Shown piece after piece: positions 1-8,591 of a DNA stretch of 64,000 nt. A model generated the notes under the pieces. That model saw only the letters and a program-made list of their open reading frames with translations, was not told the origin of the DNA and searched no databases. Both the position numbers and the translations under genes were made by a program. Within the stretch, counting starts at the first letter, position 1, and the number at the start of each line of letters is the position of its first letter. Origin of the DNA: Catalinimonas niigatensis (GTDB taxonomy: Bacteria > Bacteroidota > Bacteroidia > Cytophagales > Cyclobacteriaceae). The stretch spans positions 1,302,001 through 1,366,000 of the forward strand of contig NZ_CP119422.1 in assembly GCF_030506285.1 (NCBI RefSeq). The letters run 5' to 3'.

Positions 1-718
1 AGAAAATTTTGAAGTTTAAGATTTTTATTGGTTACAAACCAATAAAGCACAAAAACTATGGGTAGAAAAATTGCAAAGTCAAGTGAATTGAAAAGCATAA
101 ATTCTGTCTAGGTATTTATTATTACAACCTTCTTTCTTTTATCATAATGCCTAAATCCTGAGGGTGTGTTGGTCTCCCCTAATTTGAGAACATCAACTAT
201 TTTTTTATTTAGCCAATTGATACAGGCTCAATTACCCACTCCTGTTTTTTTATATGTTTATTTGAGATTGTTGGAAGACTTTGCTTAAGCCTTCTTCATG
301 CATGACATCTATTCTACTTCCTTGCTTTCTTCACTTAGCATGACACTTACTACTGTTATATGCTAACTATCAAAAAATGCAACAGTGAAGTATGGTTAGA
401 CTTTCGCTAGGGGAAAAAAGTGCGTCCCATAAGCTTTTTTCACAGTAACATTCTAAAAGTGCAAATGTAACATCATTCCTAGGATTTTACCTATAAAAAA
501 ATACGATTTGTATGTCAGTTTTTGCTTTCATAAAAAAAATTATAATTGAAGTGGGAATGCAGCAATAAAAAAATACACATCGTACTGATCAGGACACTTT
601 GAATTAGATTTGGATGAACTGATGAAGCATTAACAAGTAAAAGAAGTGCTGCAAACTGTATATACTTCTTTATCAAAAATACTTTTCTACAATATCCTAT
701 CCTGCTTCTACTACATGA
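1..718. other. Intergenic region, no gene supported
   Basis: AT-rich stretch with frequent stops in all frames. A 9-bp perfect inverted repeat with a 3-base loop (TTATTGGTT/AACCAATAA, positions 25-45) is present but has no T-tract on either side, so I do not call it a terminator. No RNA gene or recognisable gene fragment was found. Confidence 0.6.
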
Positions 719-979
719 TTACAACAGTACGTCTATACTGACTTCGTCCAGATATTTTAACAGATTTTCAGTTCTTAAAAGAGGGTCTATACTGATTATT
801 TCCCGAACCCGCCTGTCAAAGACCAGTTCCACATAAAATCCATCTACCAGGTACAGATGATAGCTGTATTCACTGGCTGTTTGCGTGGCCAGTAGGTTTC
901 CATATAGCCAGGTATATTTGGTGCGGTGGTTTTCTGAGAGTTGGCAAAAGCTGTTTAATGTCAATTTACTATCTTCCAT
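719..979 (-). CDS. Small hypothetical protein (86 aa)
   Basis: I do not recognise this protein. The 86-residue product starts MEDSKLTLNSFCQL and has no signal peptide or membrane segment. It is mixed polar and hydrophobic, with a central stretch rich in Tyr and acidic residues and a segment (LVFDRRVREIISIDPLLRTENLLKYL) that would form amphipathic helices; composition is compatible with a small soluble folded domain. It is isolated, with about 500 bp of non-coding DNA on its upstream side before the group II intron and 718 bp downstream. Nothing nearby suggests a role. It may be a genuine small gene or the surviving end of a decayed one. Confidence 0.4.
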   Translation of the reverse strand: MEDSKLTLNSFCQLSENHRTKYTWLYGNLLATQTASEYSYHLYLVDGFYVELVFDRRVREIISIDPLLRTENLLKYLDEVSIDVLL

Positions 980-1520
980 CTCTTAATTCATTTAGAGAAG
1001 TTCAAAAACAAAGGCAAAATGCATATCACTTGCCTGTCAGGAGTCTTAACCCATATTTACATCATGCATAAGCAATGCAAATAGGATTTGTTTCTACTCT
1101 TGGTTATACTTCAAGCAAAAATGTAACCATTTCACGCAGGAGATAGCTCCAAAGCAAGGTGTAAAACCTCCTCTGAATGTTTACTTTTTATGATTAGTTC
1201 TATGTTTTCTCCCTGCCATCCGGGAAAAGGCTTTATGATTTTAGGCTATACAGTTGCTGCCTTCGCTTTTCTTTGAAGGCACATTGAGGAAATGTATAGG
1301 GGCCGCCTAGGCTTTGATTTGCATATTATTCTGAGCAGTCTTGCCTTCTGGTAGCACTCCTGAAATTATCAACCAGCTTCTCAACCACTGATGCAGAGGC
1401 TTTTACATTTCTACCACTCCACCGGGAACAGAATGACGCCCAAGCTTTTAAAGCACCACTTAGAAAACCGACCTTGCATAGAGTCTATTTAAGATAATTC
1501 AAGGATGATTATTTGCGTAT
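980..1520. other. Intergenic region next to the group II intron
   Basis: No gene is supported. The stretch lies beyond the 3' end of the minus-strand intron, so it is 3' exon and flank. A short G+C block, GGGGCCGCCTAGGC (about 1300-1313), sits in otherwise AT-rich DNA and resembles the G+C islands in the dead IS3 element near 62 kb. Confidence 0.5.
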
Positions 1521-1522
1521 CG

Positions 1523-3046
1523 TTAGCTCAAGAAATTAATTGAGTTTCTTAATATGAGGAATGCCGCCGTAGGGTAGAGCCTGGTAGCCCCCTCATCAAA
1601 CCGGACTTGAAGTTTTCCCTCATCCGGCTTACCGATAGAGTTCTTCATGAAGCTTTCGCAAGCGTTTTCAGACGCGCATACTTTCGCTTCGGCGATCCGA
1701 TCCAAGTCCAGCAGATTCTTGTAAGCTACAAGATTTCTGTAAGGTCGCTGGCGTAGCGACTTGTGCGCTTGTCTCCCTTTGTTCTTCAGCCATTTGTACA
1801 GCTTGTAATTCAGATGTCTAACCATAACCCTTACTGTTCCCCAGATATAGGCTACTTTGTTAATGGAGAAGTAATTTAACCATCCTATCAGCAGTTCATT
1901 GAGTTTGTACACAACCCATTCTATCTTCCAGTGTCTCCGTTTGGCTAATAGCTCACGGATTTTGGTAAACAGCTTAGATCGTGACTTCTGACTCGGTTTT
2001 ATCACCGTATAGTTTCTACGCTCCCTGTTAAACTTAGAGCGGTGCTTACGGATTTCAAATCCTAGAAAGAATAGATTCTTTTTACTGATATGTAGGATAC
2101 TGGTCTTCTCCCGATTCAACCTTAACTCCATCCGGTACATCAGCCATCCGATATAGCGAAAGATGTCTCTACTGTATCGCTGAGTACTCATCAACACAAA
2201 ATCATCTGCATAACGGACGATTCTGATGTTTGACTGGGCAAACTTTCCGTTTGGGTTATTTACAATTCTTTCAAAGGCATGCAAGTAAATGTTTGCTAGC
2301 AGTGGAGAAACCACCCCTCCTTGCGGAGTCCCTTGATGATTAGATAGTAGCTCTGCGTTCTCTAACTGAATGGGTGCTGTGAGCCACTGTCCAATGATAT
2401 CAAGGATACCTTTATCACTTATGCGTTCTTTTAGCATAACGAAGAGCTTATTGTGGGGTATACTGTCAAAGTATTTTGACAAGTCCGCATCGTAGATGCA
2501 GTGGTATCCCTCACCTAAGTTCTTGTTGATCTCTTTGATTGCATCTGCTGCAGATCTTTTAGGTCTAAATCCATAAGAGCTTGGAATGAATACCGCCTCC
2601 CAAAGAGGTTCTATTATCATTGGTCGGCATTCCGGTTTGACTGCCATCTGGACTATTCTGTCCTTGATGGTAGGGATGCTTAGCATTCGATATTCCCCTT
2701 TTTTCTCCTTTGGTATTTTGACCCTTCTTACAGGGCTGTAGCGGTAGGTACGGTTGCGTAAATCAGCTTGCAACTCGGAGAGATACCGATGAACACCATA
2801 GGTCTCTATATCTGAGAAGCTTACCCTATTTACACCAACTCCTTTTGCATAGCTTTCTTTTACCCTGCTCTAGGATTCTATCAGCACATAGTCCAGACAT
2901 ACTTTATCATACAGACTATAGGCTTTAAAATCCTTCTCTTGCTTGGCTTTCAAGTATAGCTTCCTTTGAAAAACGCGAACACGCTCATCACAGAGTGATG
3001 GACTTACTAATAGATTTTCATCAATATAGATCGTTCTGTCTTCCAT
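1523..3046 (-). pseudogene. ltrA: Group II intron reverse transcriptase/maturase, interrupted by an amber codon
   Basis: This is the intron-encoded protein, which makes cDNA of the intron and helps it splice. Reading in one frame from ATG at 3046, the N-terminal RT0/RT region (SLYDKVCLDYVLIES) meets a TAG at 2872-2870 and continues directly into SRVKESYAKGVGVNRVSFSD, the family's usual GVDGVSFED block, then RNRTYRYSPVRRVKIPK. The polymerase motif RYADDFVLM and a maturase domain (ELLIGWLNYF) follow. The stop stands where relatives usually have Trp, so TGG to TAG is the simplest change. A shorter frame from a TTG at 2773 exists but starts inside the RT domain and would be non-functional. The frame runs through domain V to a stop at 1523, so the natural C-terminus is uncertain. 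Confidence 0.8.
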
Positions 3047-3559
3047 ATTAGCTTCTCTAAAGTAGAGCTCCTTCCCATTCCATGGCGGCCTCCTACAGAG
3101 TTTTGTTATCTCTGCTATCTACGGTACTATGAACTCCTCGGGGACGCCTAGTCCGACTTCTGATCTTCCCCTGCTGCATTTCGTTATACTTATAGCAGCA
3201 GGTTGTAAGTAGCCATCTCACAAAAGATCAGATCTCCCACGTTTAGCGCATCTCCATCTATAATCACCCCATCCCTATGACTCCGGCAGTTTACTGAAAT
3301 TCTTACGACTGTTGATCCTTTCAGTATGGCAGGGTTCGAGCGAGTCTCGCAGACACCGTTAAAACTCTCCCCAAATCTGCAAATGCACATCTCGAAGCTA
3401 CTCTGGGTTCACGCTTAATGCATTACGGGTTGACTATTTGAAACAACAAAGCTTCAGCAATACCTTCACAAGTACAACTGTCTGTTGCTCTTCCAGGTGA
3501 ACAGTCAATTACCTGGATGGGATTTTCACCCACTGGATCTACACCACTTCGTGGCACAC
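1552..3559 (-). mobile_element. Group II intron (retroelement), inactive
   Basis: The minus strand shows the parts of a bacterial group II intron. A 5' end reading GTGTGCCACGAAG fits the GUGYG start consensus at about 3559. About 500 nt of structured non-coding RNA (domains I-III) follows, then a reverse transcriptase/maturase reading frame (3046 down), then a domain-V-like hairpin (1598-1630), then a short domain-VI-like stem ending near 1552. Length, about 2.0 kb, is normal. Ends are placed by consensus only; a few bases of error are likely at the 3' end. The encoded protein has a premature stop, so the copy is probably dead unless helped in trans. The exon sequences on both sides are not recognisable genes. 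Confidence 0.75.
1598..1630 (-). ncRNA. Candidate group II intron domain V hairpin
   Basis: On the minus strand, AAGCCGGATGAGGGAAAAC pairs back with CAAGTCCGGTTT to give a short hairpin of about 33 nt with a GAAA-type loop and a bulge. It is placed as expected: after the maturase domain and just before a TGAGG/CCTCA stem that could be domain VI. The call rests on position and general shape, not on a covariance model. Confidence 0.55.
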
Positions 3560-4041
3560 TAACGCTCAGCACATAAGCGCCAAAGCCTTATGAGCAGTTT
3601 TAATAACACTGTTTCACCTTATTTGCAGATGTTCAAAATTATGGCACACAAGACTCCATTGAGCATCTTCAGGTTTAAATCAAAGATAGCCATTGAGATA
3701 CAAATGAATCATCTGCAATGGTCAACTCAGTGGCTAAATTCACTTAAACGATTAATCCAGTCTCTTTTCATCACTAAGAGCAGGAATGAAAACATATAAT
3801 AAAATAACTAATATGGGCATTCCGTATAAAGATAGTTATTGCTTTTTCCCAATCCGATGAGCCATATCAGCAGCTACTATGACCTTGGTCATCGGTCACT
3901 CTCAAAAAAGTAACTAGATTGATAAGGCACAGATAAGGTTTCAAAGAAACAGGAAAGAATAACAGGAGTATCAATATTCTGCAAGTCTATTTTTTCAGGC
4001 TTGTTATAGTTTCCGCCAACACAGGTACACTAAACTATATC

Positions 4042-4617
4042 ATGCAAAAATATCTTGGTATACTATTTTGTCTTTGTATGACTTTGTCAGCATACAGTTT
4101 AGGGTTTTTCTCTGCTATAGAAGCGACAAATGCACAAAGAAAGCTGGGCTTATCTGCTACAAGATACAGAATTAATTTTTCCAGTTCTTTTCCTTTATAT
4201 TTTCATTACCAACCTTTTGACACAATTCCTAAAGCAGGCCTGTATCAGAAGGGAAGACAGGATGCCAGGCTCTTTTACAAGCAGAAAGGAGGAACTTTTT
4301 GGGTTCCTTTTGGAGTAACCATGACTACTATTTTTATCCCTTATACCTTTTTTGTTCCAGGTATAGCTACAGGAGCTTTGATGGGTTTTACCAAGCCTCA
4401 AACTGATAATCTTAAAACCAGAGATATTCGCTATGCTGATCCTGAAATGCTATCCTCTGTTGACGAATTGTTTAAAGACAGCTTGTATGCAGAAGGATAC
4501 CGTAAAGGAGCTCAGCAAAGAAATCTCAGGGAGGCTGCCACCGGAGTGGGGGTGGGAGTCGGAACAACTTTGGTTTTATTTATCACATTGTTCATACTCT
4601 TTACGAAGCCCTTTTGA
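4042..4617 (+). CDS. Hypothetical exported or membrane protein (191 aa)
   Basis: I do not recognise the family. The product starts with a hydrophobic stretch (KYLGILFCLCMTLSAYSLGFF) that could be a signal peptide, has a second hydrophobic segment in the middle (FGVTMTTIFIPYTFFVPGIATGALMGF, roughly residues 91-117) and a glycine-rich C-terminal helix (ATGVGVGVGTTLVLFITLFILF, about 166-187) ending at a short charged tail. Three hydrophobic segments suggest an inner-membrane protein or an exported protein with two anchors. Between them lie YxKG-type repeats (GLYQKGRQDA and EGYRKGAQQRN). It stands alone between the intron and a broken gene. Function unknown. Confidence 0.65.
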   Translation: MQKYLGILFCLCMTLSAYSLGFFSAIEATNAQRKLGLSATRYRINFSSSFPLYFHYQPFDTIPKAGLYQKGRQDARLFYKQKGGTFWVPFGVTMTTIFIPYTFFVPGIATGALMGFTKPQTDNLKTRDIRYADPEMLSSVDELFKDSLYAEGYRKGAQQRNLREAATGVGVGVGTTLVLFITLFILFTKPF

Positions 4618-4678
4618 TAAGAAAAGGGATCAAAGATTACATCTGTCAATCTAATCTTTACCCCTTTGAGAGAACCTT

Positions 4679-5016
4679 ATGGACAACAGTGAATTCATTC
4701 AAAAGATTAAGCGATAAAAGTTCCATGAGGGGTGCAGAAGTATCTTTACCCATGATATGGTTGCTTCCAGCTTAGCAGTGGAAGGAGATGAAGAAAAATT
4801 AGTGCTTTCCCTTTAACGGAAAAAAAGAAAGCAGACTTCTATCAGGCCATGTTACGATTTAATATAGATGAAAAGGCAGTAGAGAACCTCCTTGGCAGGC
4901 TTGAAAAGAAGATAGATTTATGGCTTATTTTCATTGATCAAGGTTTTATACCAGGAGAAATGAAGCAGAACTATAAAGCATTAATACAGGAAAGAGTAAA
5001 GCAGTTATCTCTGTAA
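4679..5016 (+). pseudogene. Decayed small gene (about 110 codons)
   Basis: From ATG 4679 a frame reads MDNSEFIQKIKR, hits TAA at 4715-4717, continues as KFHEGCRSIFTHDMVASS to a second TAA at 4814-4816, and then a different frame continues smoothly as TEKKKADFYQAMLRFNID and on to a stop at 5014-5016. The joined text looks like one acidic, helical protein with a premature stop and a frameshift. I cannot assign a family. Only the last 55 codons (from ATG 4849) remain open, which is too short to call as a gene on its own. The decay fits the surrounding mobile-DNA wreckage. Confidence 0.4.
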
Positions 5017-5700
5017 TGCATTAAGGAACATTCTTATCTTCTATCTACCGAAGAAGAAAGAGGGGAAGAAAAAAGCTCTTTGGGTGTCTTTAGCTGGAAT
5101 ACAGAGGGTAACTATTTAAAGAACAAAGGTTCGAGAGCTTACTACTCCCATACATACTAAAACAGTGATTAGCATCAATTAGAAGATATACAAGTCAGTG
5201 GTTAGAACAGCTTATCAAATACTAACAAAACAATACAAAATAATCGGTTACCTTGCGATTTTTTTATTTGTAAGTATTTGATAATCAAACTATTGAAAAT
5301 AAGATTCAGGAGCCTCCGGCTCTACAGGTTCATGCCCCCACTTCAGTGCTTTAATTGTAGCTTCCTGATCGGTGTATGAAAATCAATGATTTTTGTTATG
5401 TGAAAGATTCCCAAGAGAAAACCGTACCTTACTGTAATATAATCAATTCAGACTAAGAATTTTACTAGATCGTACTGCAGCGGTCAAATTCTTGGAAGAA
5501 AGTTGCGATACGGGGTTCGGTTACAACTAAGATAGTGTTGTCATCAATTGCTCTTATACTCTATAATTTTCGTCAGTTTGTTTTCACTTAATTATCATTT
5601 TCTCCATATTTATAAAAGAGTTCAAACGGAACTAAAAAACATGTACCTAATTCATGGTCTAATCATGAATCTTTAGTTATAACTTATTGATAATTAGCAG
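5017..5700. other. Intergenic region left of the tRNA-end fragment
   Basis: AT-rich, with many stops in all six frames. No 5' tRNA half that would pair with the acceptor end at 5729-5735 (an expected CGGGGCG) is present, so the tRNA sequence to its right is only a 3' piece. Nothing else is recognised. Confidence 0.5.
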
Positions 5701-5736
5701 TTAAGGGGGTCGCAGGTTCGAATCCTGCCGCCCCGA
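5701..5736 (+). other. tRNA 3'-end fragment, probable integrase attachment site
   Basis: The bases GCAGGTTCGAATCCTGC (5712-5728) form a perfect T-arm with the canonical TTCGAAT loop, followed by CGCCCCG (3' acceptor strand) and A as discriminator. No matching D-arm, anticodon arm or 5' acceptor strand lies upstream, so this is not a whole tRNA. Tyrosine recombinases commonly target this part of tRNA genes and leave a copy of the 3' end at one junction; an integrase gene starts 260 bp to the right. Which side of this site is element and which is chromosome cannot be decided here. Confidence 0.7.
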
Positions 5737-5759
5737 CTTTAAAGTAAGCAAAAGTCATC

Positions 5760-5801
5760 AAAACCCTCTAAATTGTATGTTTAGAGGGTTTTTGTATTTT
5801 T
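5760..5801 (+). terminator. Rho-independent terminator after the tRNA fragment
   Basis: A perfect 12-bp stem, AAACCCTCTAAA (5760-5771) with TTTAGAGGGTTT (5779-5790) and a 7-base loop, runs into TTTTTGTATTTTTT. It lies 24 bases after the tRNA end, as a tRNA gene's own terminator would. It may therefore be the native flank of the original tRNA gene. Confidence 0.85.
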
Positions 5802-5996
5802 TACCCCTCCATAACATTCATCTTTTCTCAAAACTTTGGTGAACTATTCGGTGACCTTTTTTACCTTCGTATAAAGGTCACCTAAATCAATATAACTTTC
5901 TGTATTTCAGTAATTTATAATGATTTATTTTGTTGGTTTTTGGTAGAAGGGCGGGCCTGTTTTTAAACCTAAATTGAACCAAAAGCAATCAAAAAA

Positions 5997-7241
5997 ATGG
6001 AAAACAAAAACACCTACAGCAGCACATTTCTTACTAGAGCATCTAAAGCTAAAAATGGAAAAGCTCCTGTCTATTGCCGAATTACCGTTAATGGCCAACG
6101 AGTGGAGTTTTCAATCAAACGTTCTGTTCTAAATAATCAATGGGATAACGGAAAAGTAAAAGGTAATAATGAAGAAGCTAAAACTTTGAAAGTATATCTC
6201 AAGCAAGTGGAAGCTAAACTTTTTGAACACTATAGGGAAATGCTTGCAAAGAATGCTTTGATCAGTGCAGAGGATTTAAAGAATGCTTACTTAGGATTAG
6301 AAAAGAAACAACATACTTTGTTGGAACTGATTGACTATCATAACAATCACCTAAGAAGTACGCTGGAATGGGGAACGATGAAAAACTATTTTACTACTCA
6401 AAGCTATATCAAAGAGTTTCTAAAAGAAAGGCTACGTAAAAAAGATATATATCTTTCACAGCTTTCATATCAGTTTCTCACCGAATTAGAAATGTATCTA
6501 AAGAGTTACAAACCTAAAGATCACCGTAAACCAATGGGGCAGAATACTGTGATGAAACATCTAGAACGTTTGAGAAAGATGGTCAATCTGGCTATCAAAA
6601 ATGAATGGGTTGATAAAGATCCATTCAATAAGTTTAAGATGAAGTTTATTAAAAAGGATAGAGGTTATCTTACTCAAGATGAACTTAAACGAATTGAAGA
6701 AAAAGATTTCAGTGTTGAGCGTCTCAATCAAACCAGAGATATCTTTGTCTTTAGTTGCTATACAGGATTGTCTTACGCTGAAGTATTTGATCTTAAACCA
6801 GAACACATAGTAATTGGCCTGGATGGTGAAAGATGGATTAGAGGTCAGCGAAAAAAGTCTAAAGAACTATTCAAAGTCCCTCTACTTCCCAGAGCTAAAG
6901 CCATCATAGAAAGATACAAGGATCATCCAATAACCAAAGCAAATGATAAAGTGCTTCCAGTGTTTACTAACCAAAAAACAAATGCTTACTTGAAAGAGAT
7001 AGCTATTCTATGTGAGGTAGATAAAAATTTAACTTATCATCTGGCACGGCATACCTTTGCCACGACAGTTACCCTTTCCAATGGAGTACCTATAGAAAGT
7101 GTAAGCAAAATGTTAGGCCATACCAATCTTAGAACTACTCAGTTATATGCCAAAGTAGTAGAACAGAAGCTTAGTGAGGATATGAAAATGTTGAAAGGAA
7201 AACTGACTGAAAGTTCATATGAAAAGAAAATGACCAGTTAA
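5997..7241 (+). CDS. Tyrosine recombinase (IntDOT-like integrase)
   Basis: This is a site-specific recombinase that would integrate or excise a mobile element. The 414-residue protein has the Bacteroidota layout: an N-terminal arm-binding domain (about 1-90), a SAM-like core-binding domain (about 105-205), and a catalytic domain (about 220-395). Visible catalytic residues are Arg285 and Lys287 (RGQRKKSK), His348 and Arg351 (YHLARHTF), His375 (MLGHT) and Tyr384 (TQLYAKV). The usual first Arg is replaced by Ser259 in TGLSYAEV, a substitution described for IntDOT of CTnDOT, which takes its Arg from the later RxK. The gene faces away from the tRNA-end fragment 260 bp upstream and ends in a terminator shared with the convergent export operon. 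Confidence 0.93.
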   Translation: MENKNTYSSTFLTRASKAKNGKAPVYCRITVNGQRVEFSIKRSVLNNQWDNGKVKGNNEEAKTLKVYLKQVEAKLFEHYREMLAKNALISAEDLKNAYLGLEKKQHTLLELIDYHNNHLRSTLEWGTMKNYFTTQSYIKEFLKERLRKKDIYLSQLSYQFLTELEMYLKSYKPKDHRKPMGQNTVMKHLERLRKMVNLAIKNEWVDKDPFNKFKMKFIKKDRGYLTQDELKRIEEKDFSVERLNQTRDIFVFSCYTGLSYAEVFDLKPEHIVIGLDGERWIRGQRKKSKELFKVPLLPRAKAIIERYKDHPITKANDKVLPVFTNQKTNAYLKEIAILCEVDKNLTYHLARHTFATTVTLSNGVPIESVSKMLGHTNLRTTQLYAKVVEQKLSEDMKMLKGKLTESSYEKKMTS

Positions 7242-7254
7242 AGGTCATTTTCTT
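7224..7254. terminator. Bidirectional terminator between integrase and export operon
   Basis: A 12-bp perfect stem (AAGAAAATGACC/GGTCATTTTCTT) with a 7-base loop overlaps the integrase stop codon. A-rich and T-rich flanks on the two sides make it usable for the convergent transcripts ending at 7241 (+) and 7269 (-). Confidence 0.75.
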
Positions 7255-7268
7255 CCTTTCAAAGAACG

Positions 7269-8591
7269 TTAGTTGCTGGAGAGCGTATTTGCAATATGAG
7301 TTTCAGCTTTCAATTTATCAAACACACGCTCCAGCAACCTACGTTCTTCGGTAATAATCTCAGCCCTGCCTTGCATATATTGCTGGGCGGGAATTACTCT
7401 TCCATATTGTGTTTTCAGACCTTCAGGAAAACTAACTACCATCCGGTAACATCCTTGCTGAGGTAAGGCAGAAAAATCTTCTACTATGGCAGAAAGAGTT
7501 CCATATTCTTCATGCGGATAATTGTCCAGATATACCTTTACTTTTTGCCCAACCTTTACCTTACCAAAATTCTGTATAGGAACCAACAAACGACCCAATA
7601 CCGGCTGATTATTATCAGGCACTATTCGCATCACCGTATCCTGGGTATGCACATATTGATTTGCGTTTTCAATATCAAAAAGTGATATCCTACCTGAAAT
7701 AGGAGCTTTCAATACATATAGTTCTTCCCATTGAGAAAGAGCTGCAATCTGATTGTCTAAAGCACTCTGTAATGTACTTTGTAACAGTGTCTGGGTCTGA
7801 TCCTGCTGATGCGATAATTGCTGCTGCTTTTGTATCAATTGACTCATATGCAATTGAATTTGAGTAAGCTCACTGGCAAGTACTTGGGAAGCGTATTTAG
7901 CATCTATCCATTCCTGTTCACTTATCTCTAAAGCTTTTTCGGCAATGGATTGAGTAGTGTAAAGTTGTTTGTTACGAAGAAAATCTTTCTCAATCAATTC
8001 AGATTTACGATCAAGTAGTGCCTGTTCAGCTTGCTTTTGAACCAGGAGTTGTTGATGCTGAATCAGTTGGCGTTCCAAAGATAACCGTTCCTGGTAGTGA
8101 GGTCTTAGTTTTTGATATTGTTCATAGGCTGACCAGGCAGTCTGCAATTGAGAATAATTGGATTGCATGCTTCCCAGCTGATAGATAGGGAATACCAATG
8201 AATCAGCTAATGTCCCAGCAAGATTATTGGTATTGAGTTGTTGCAAAGTCATTCTCAATTCTACCACATCTTCATAACGAGCTGGGTTTTGAATAATAGC
8301 CAGCACTTCTCCCTCCTCTACTTTGTCATGATCAGCTACGAGCAGGTCTATGATGTAACCGTCTGTTTTGGCTATTATTCCAATGGGTGGATTGGCAGTA
8401 GTAATTAATAACTTCCCTGAAATGCGATCCGGATAACGGATCATCCAGCTTAAAGTCAACAGTATTATTACCAATAAAAATATCCCAAACTGTCCCCAGC
8501 GGATTACCCAATGGGGTGGAGTAGCAAGAACTTCCTGCAAGTATTCAGAAGGTTCTTTAAGTTCTGATATTGGATTTGGTAACAGTTTCAT
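7269..8591 (-). CDS. HlyD-family periplasmic adaptor for peptide export
   Basis: This is a membrane-fusion protein that would link the ABC exporter encoded just upstream to an outer-membrane channel. The 440 residues show a cytoplasmic N-terminus, one membrane helix (about 33-52, FGIFLLVIILLTLSWM), a first lipoyl half (GIIAKTDGYIIDLLVADHDKVEEGEVL), a long coiled-coil hairpin rich in Gln and Leu (about 120-285), the second lipoyl half (YVLKAPISGRISLF) and a beta-barrel region (GRLLVPIQNFGKVKVGQKVKVYLD). Its ATG overlaps the stop of the exporter gene by 4 bp, so the two are translationally coupled. No TolC-type channel gene is in the window; one encoded elsewhere must be used. The family serves bacteriocin and pheromone export as well as larger substrates. 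Confidence 0.9.
   Translation of the reverse strand: MKLLPNPISELKEPSEYLQEVLATPPHWVIRWGQFGIFLLVIILLTLSWMIRYPDRISGKLLITTANPPIGIIAKTDGYIIDLLVADHDKVEEGEVLAIIQNPARYEDVVELRMTLQQLNTNNLAGTLADSLVFPIYQLGSMQSNYSQLQTAWSAYEQYQKLRPHYQERLSLERQLIQHQQLLVQKQAEQALLDRKSELIEKDFLRNKQLYTTQSIAEKALEISEQEWIDAKYASQVLASELTQIQLHMSQLIQKQQQLSHQQDQTQTLLQSTLQSALDNQIAALSQWEELYVLKAPISGRISLFDIENANQYVHTQDTVMRIVPDNNQPVLGRLLVPIQNFGKVKVGQKVKVYLDNYPHEEYGTLSAIVEDFSALPQQGCYRMVVSFPEGLKTQYGRVIPAQQYMQGRAEIITEERRLLERVFDKLKAETHIANTLSSN

Noticed and set aside
25-45. 9-bp perfect hairpin near the left edge
   Set aside because: No T-tract on either strand and no gene ending beside it, so not called a terminator.
3190-3390. 66-codon frame on the - strand
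   Set aside because: Lies in the structured RNA part of the group II intron, upstream of its RT gene.
3590-3799. 69-codon open frame on the + strand
   Set aside because: Low complexity, no recognisable family, adjoins the intron 5' exon; looks like a chance frame.
5480-5510. Short string resembling part of small-subunit rRNA (GCGGT.AAATTCTTGGA)
   Set aside because: Only about 16 bases match, and no flanking rRNA sequence is present; coincidence.
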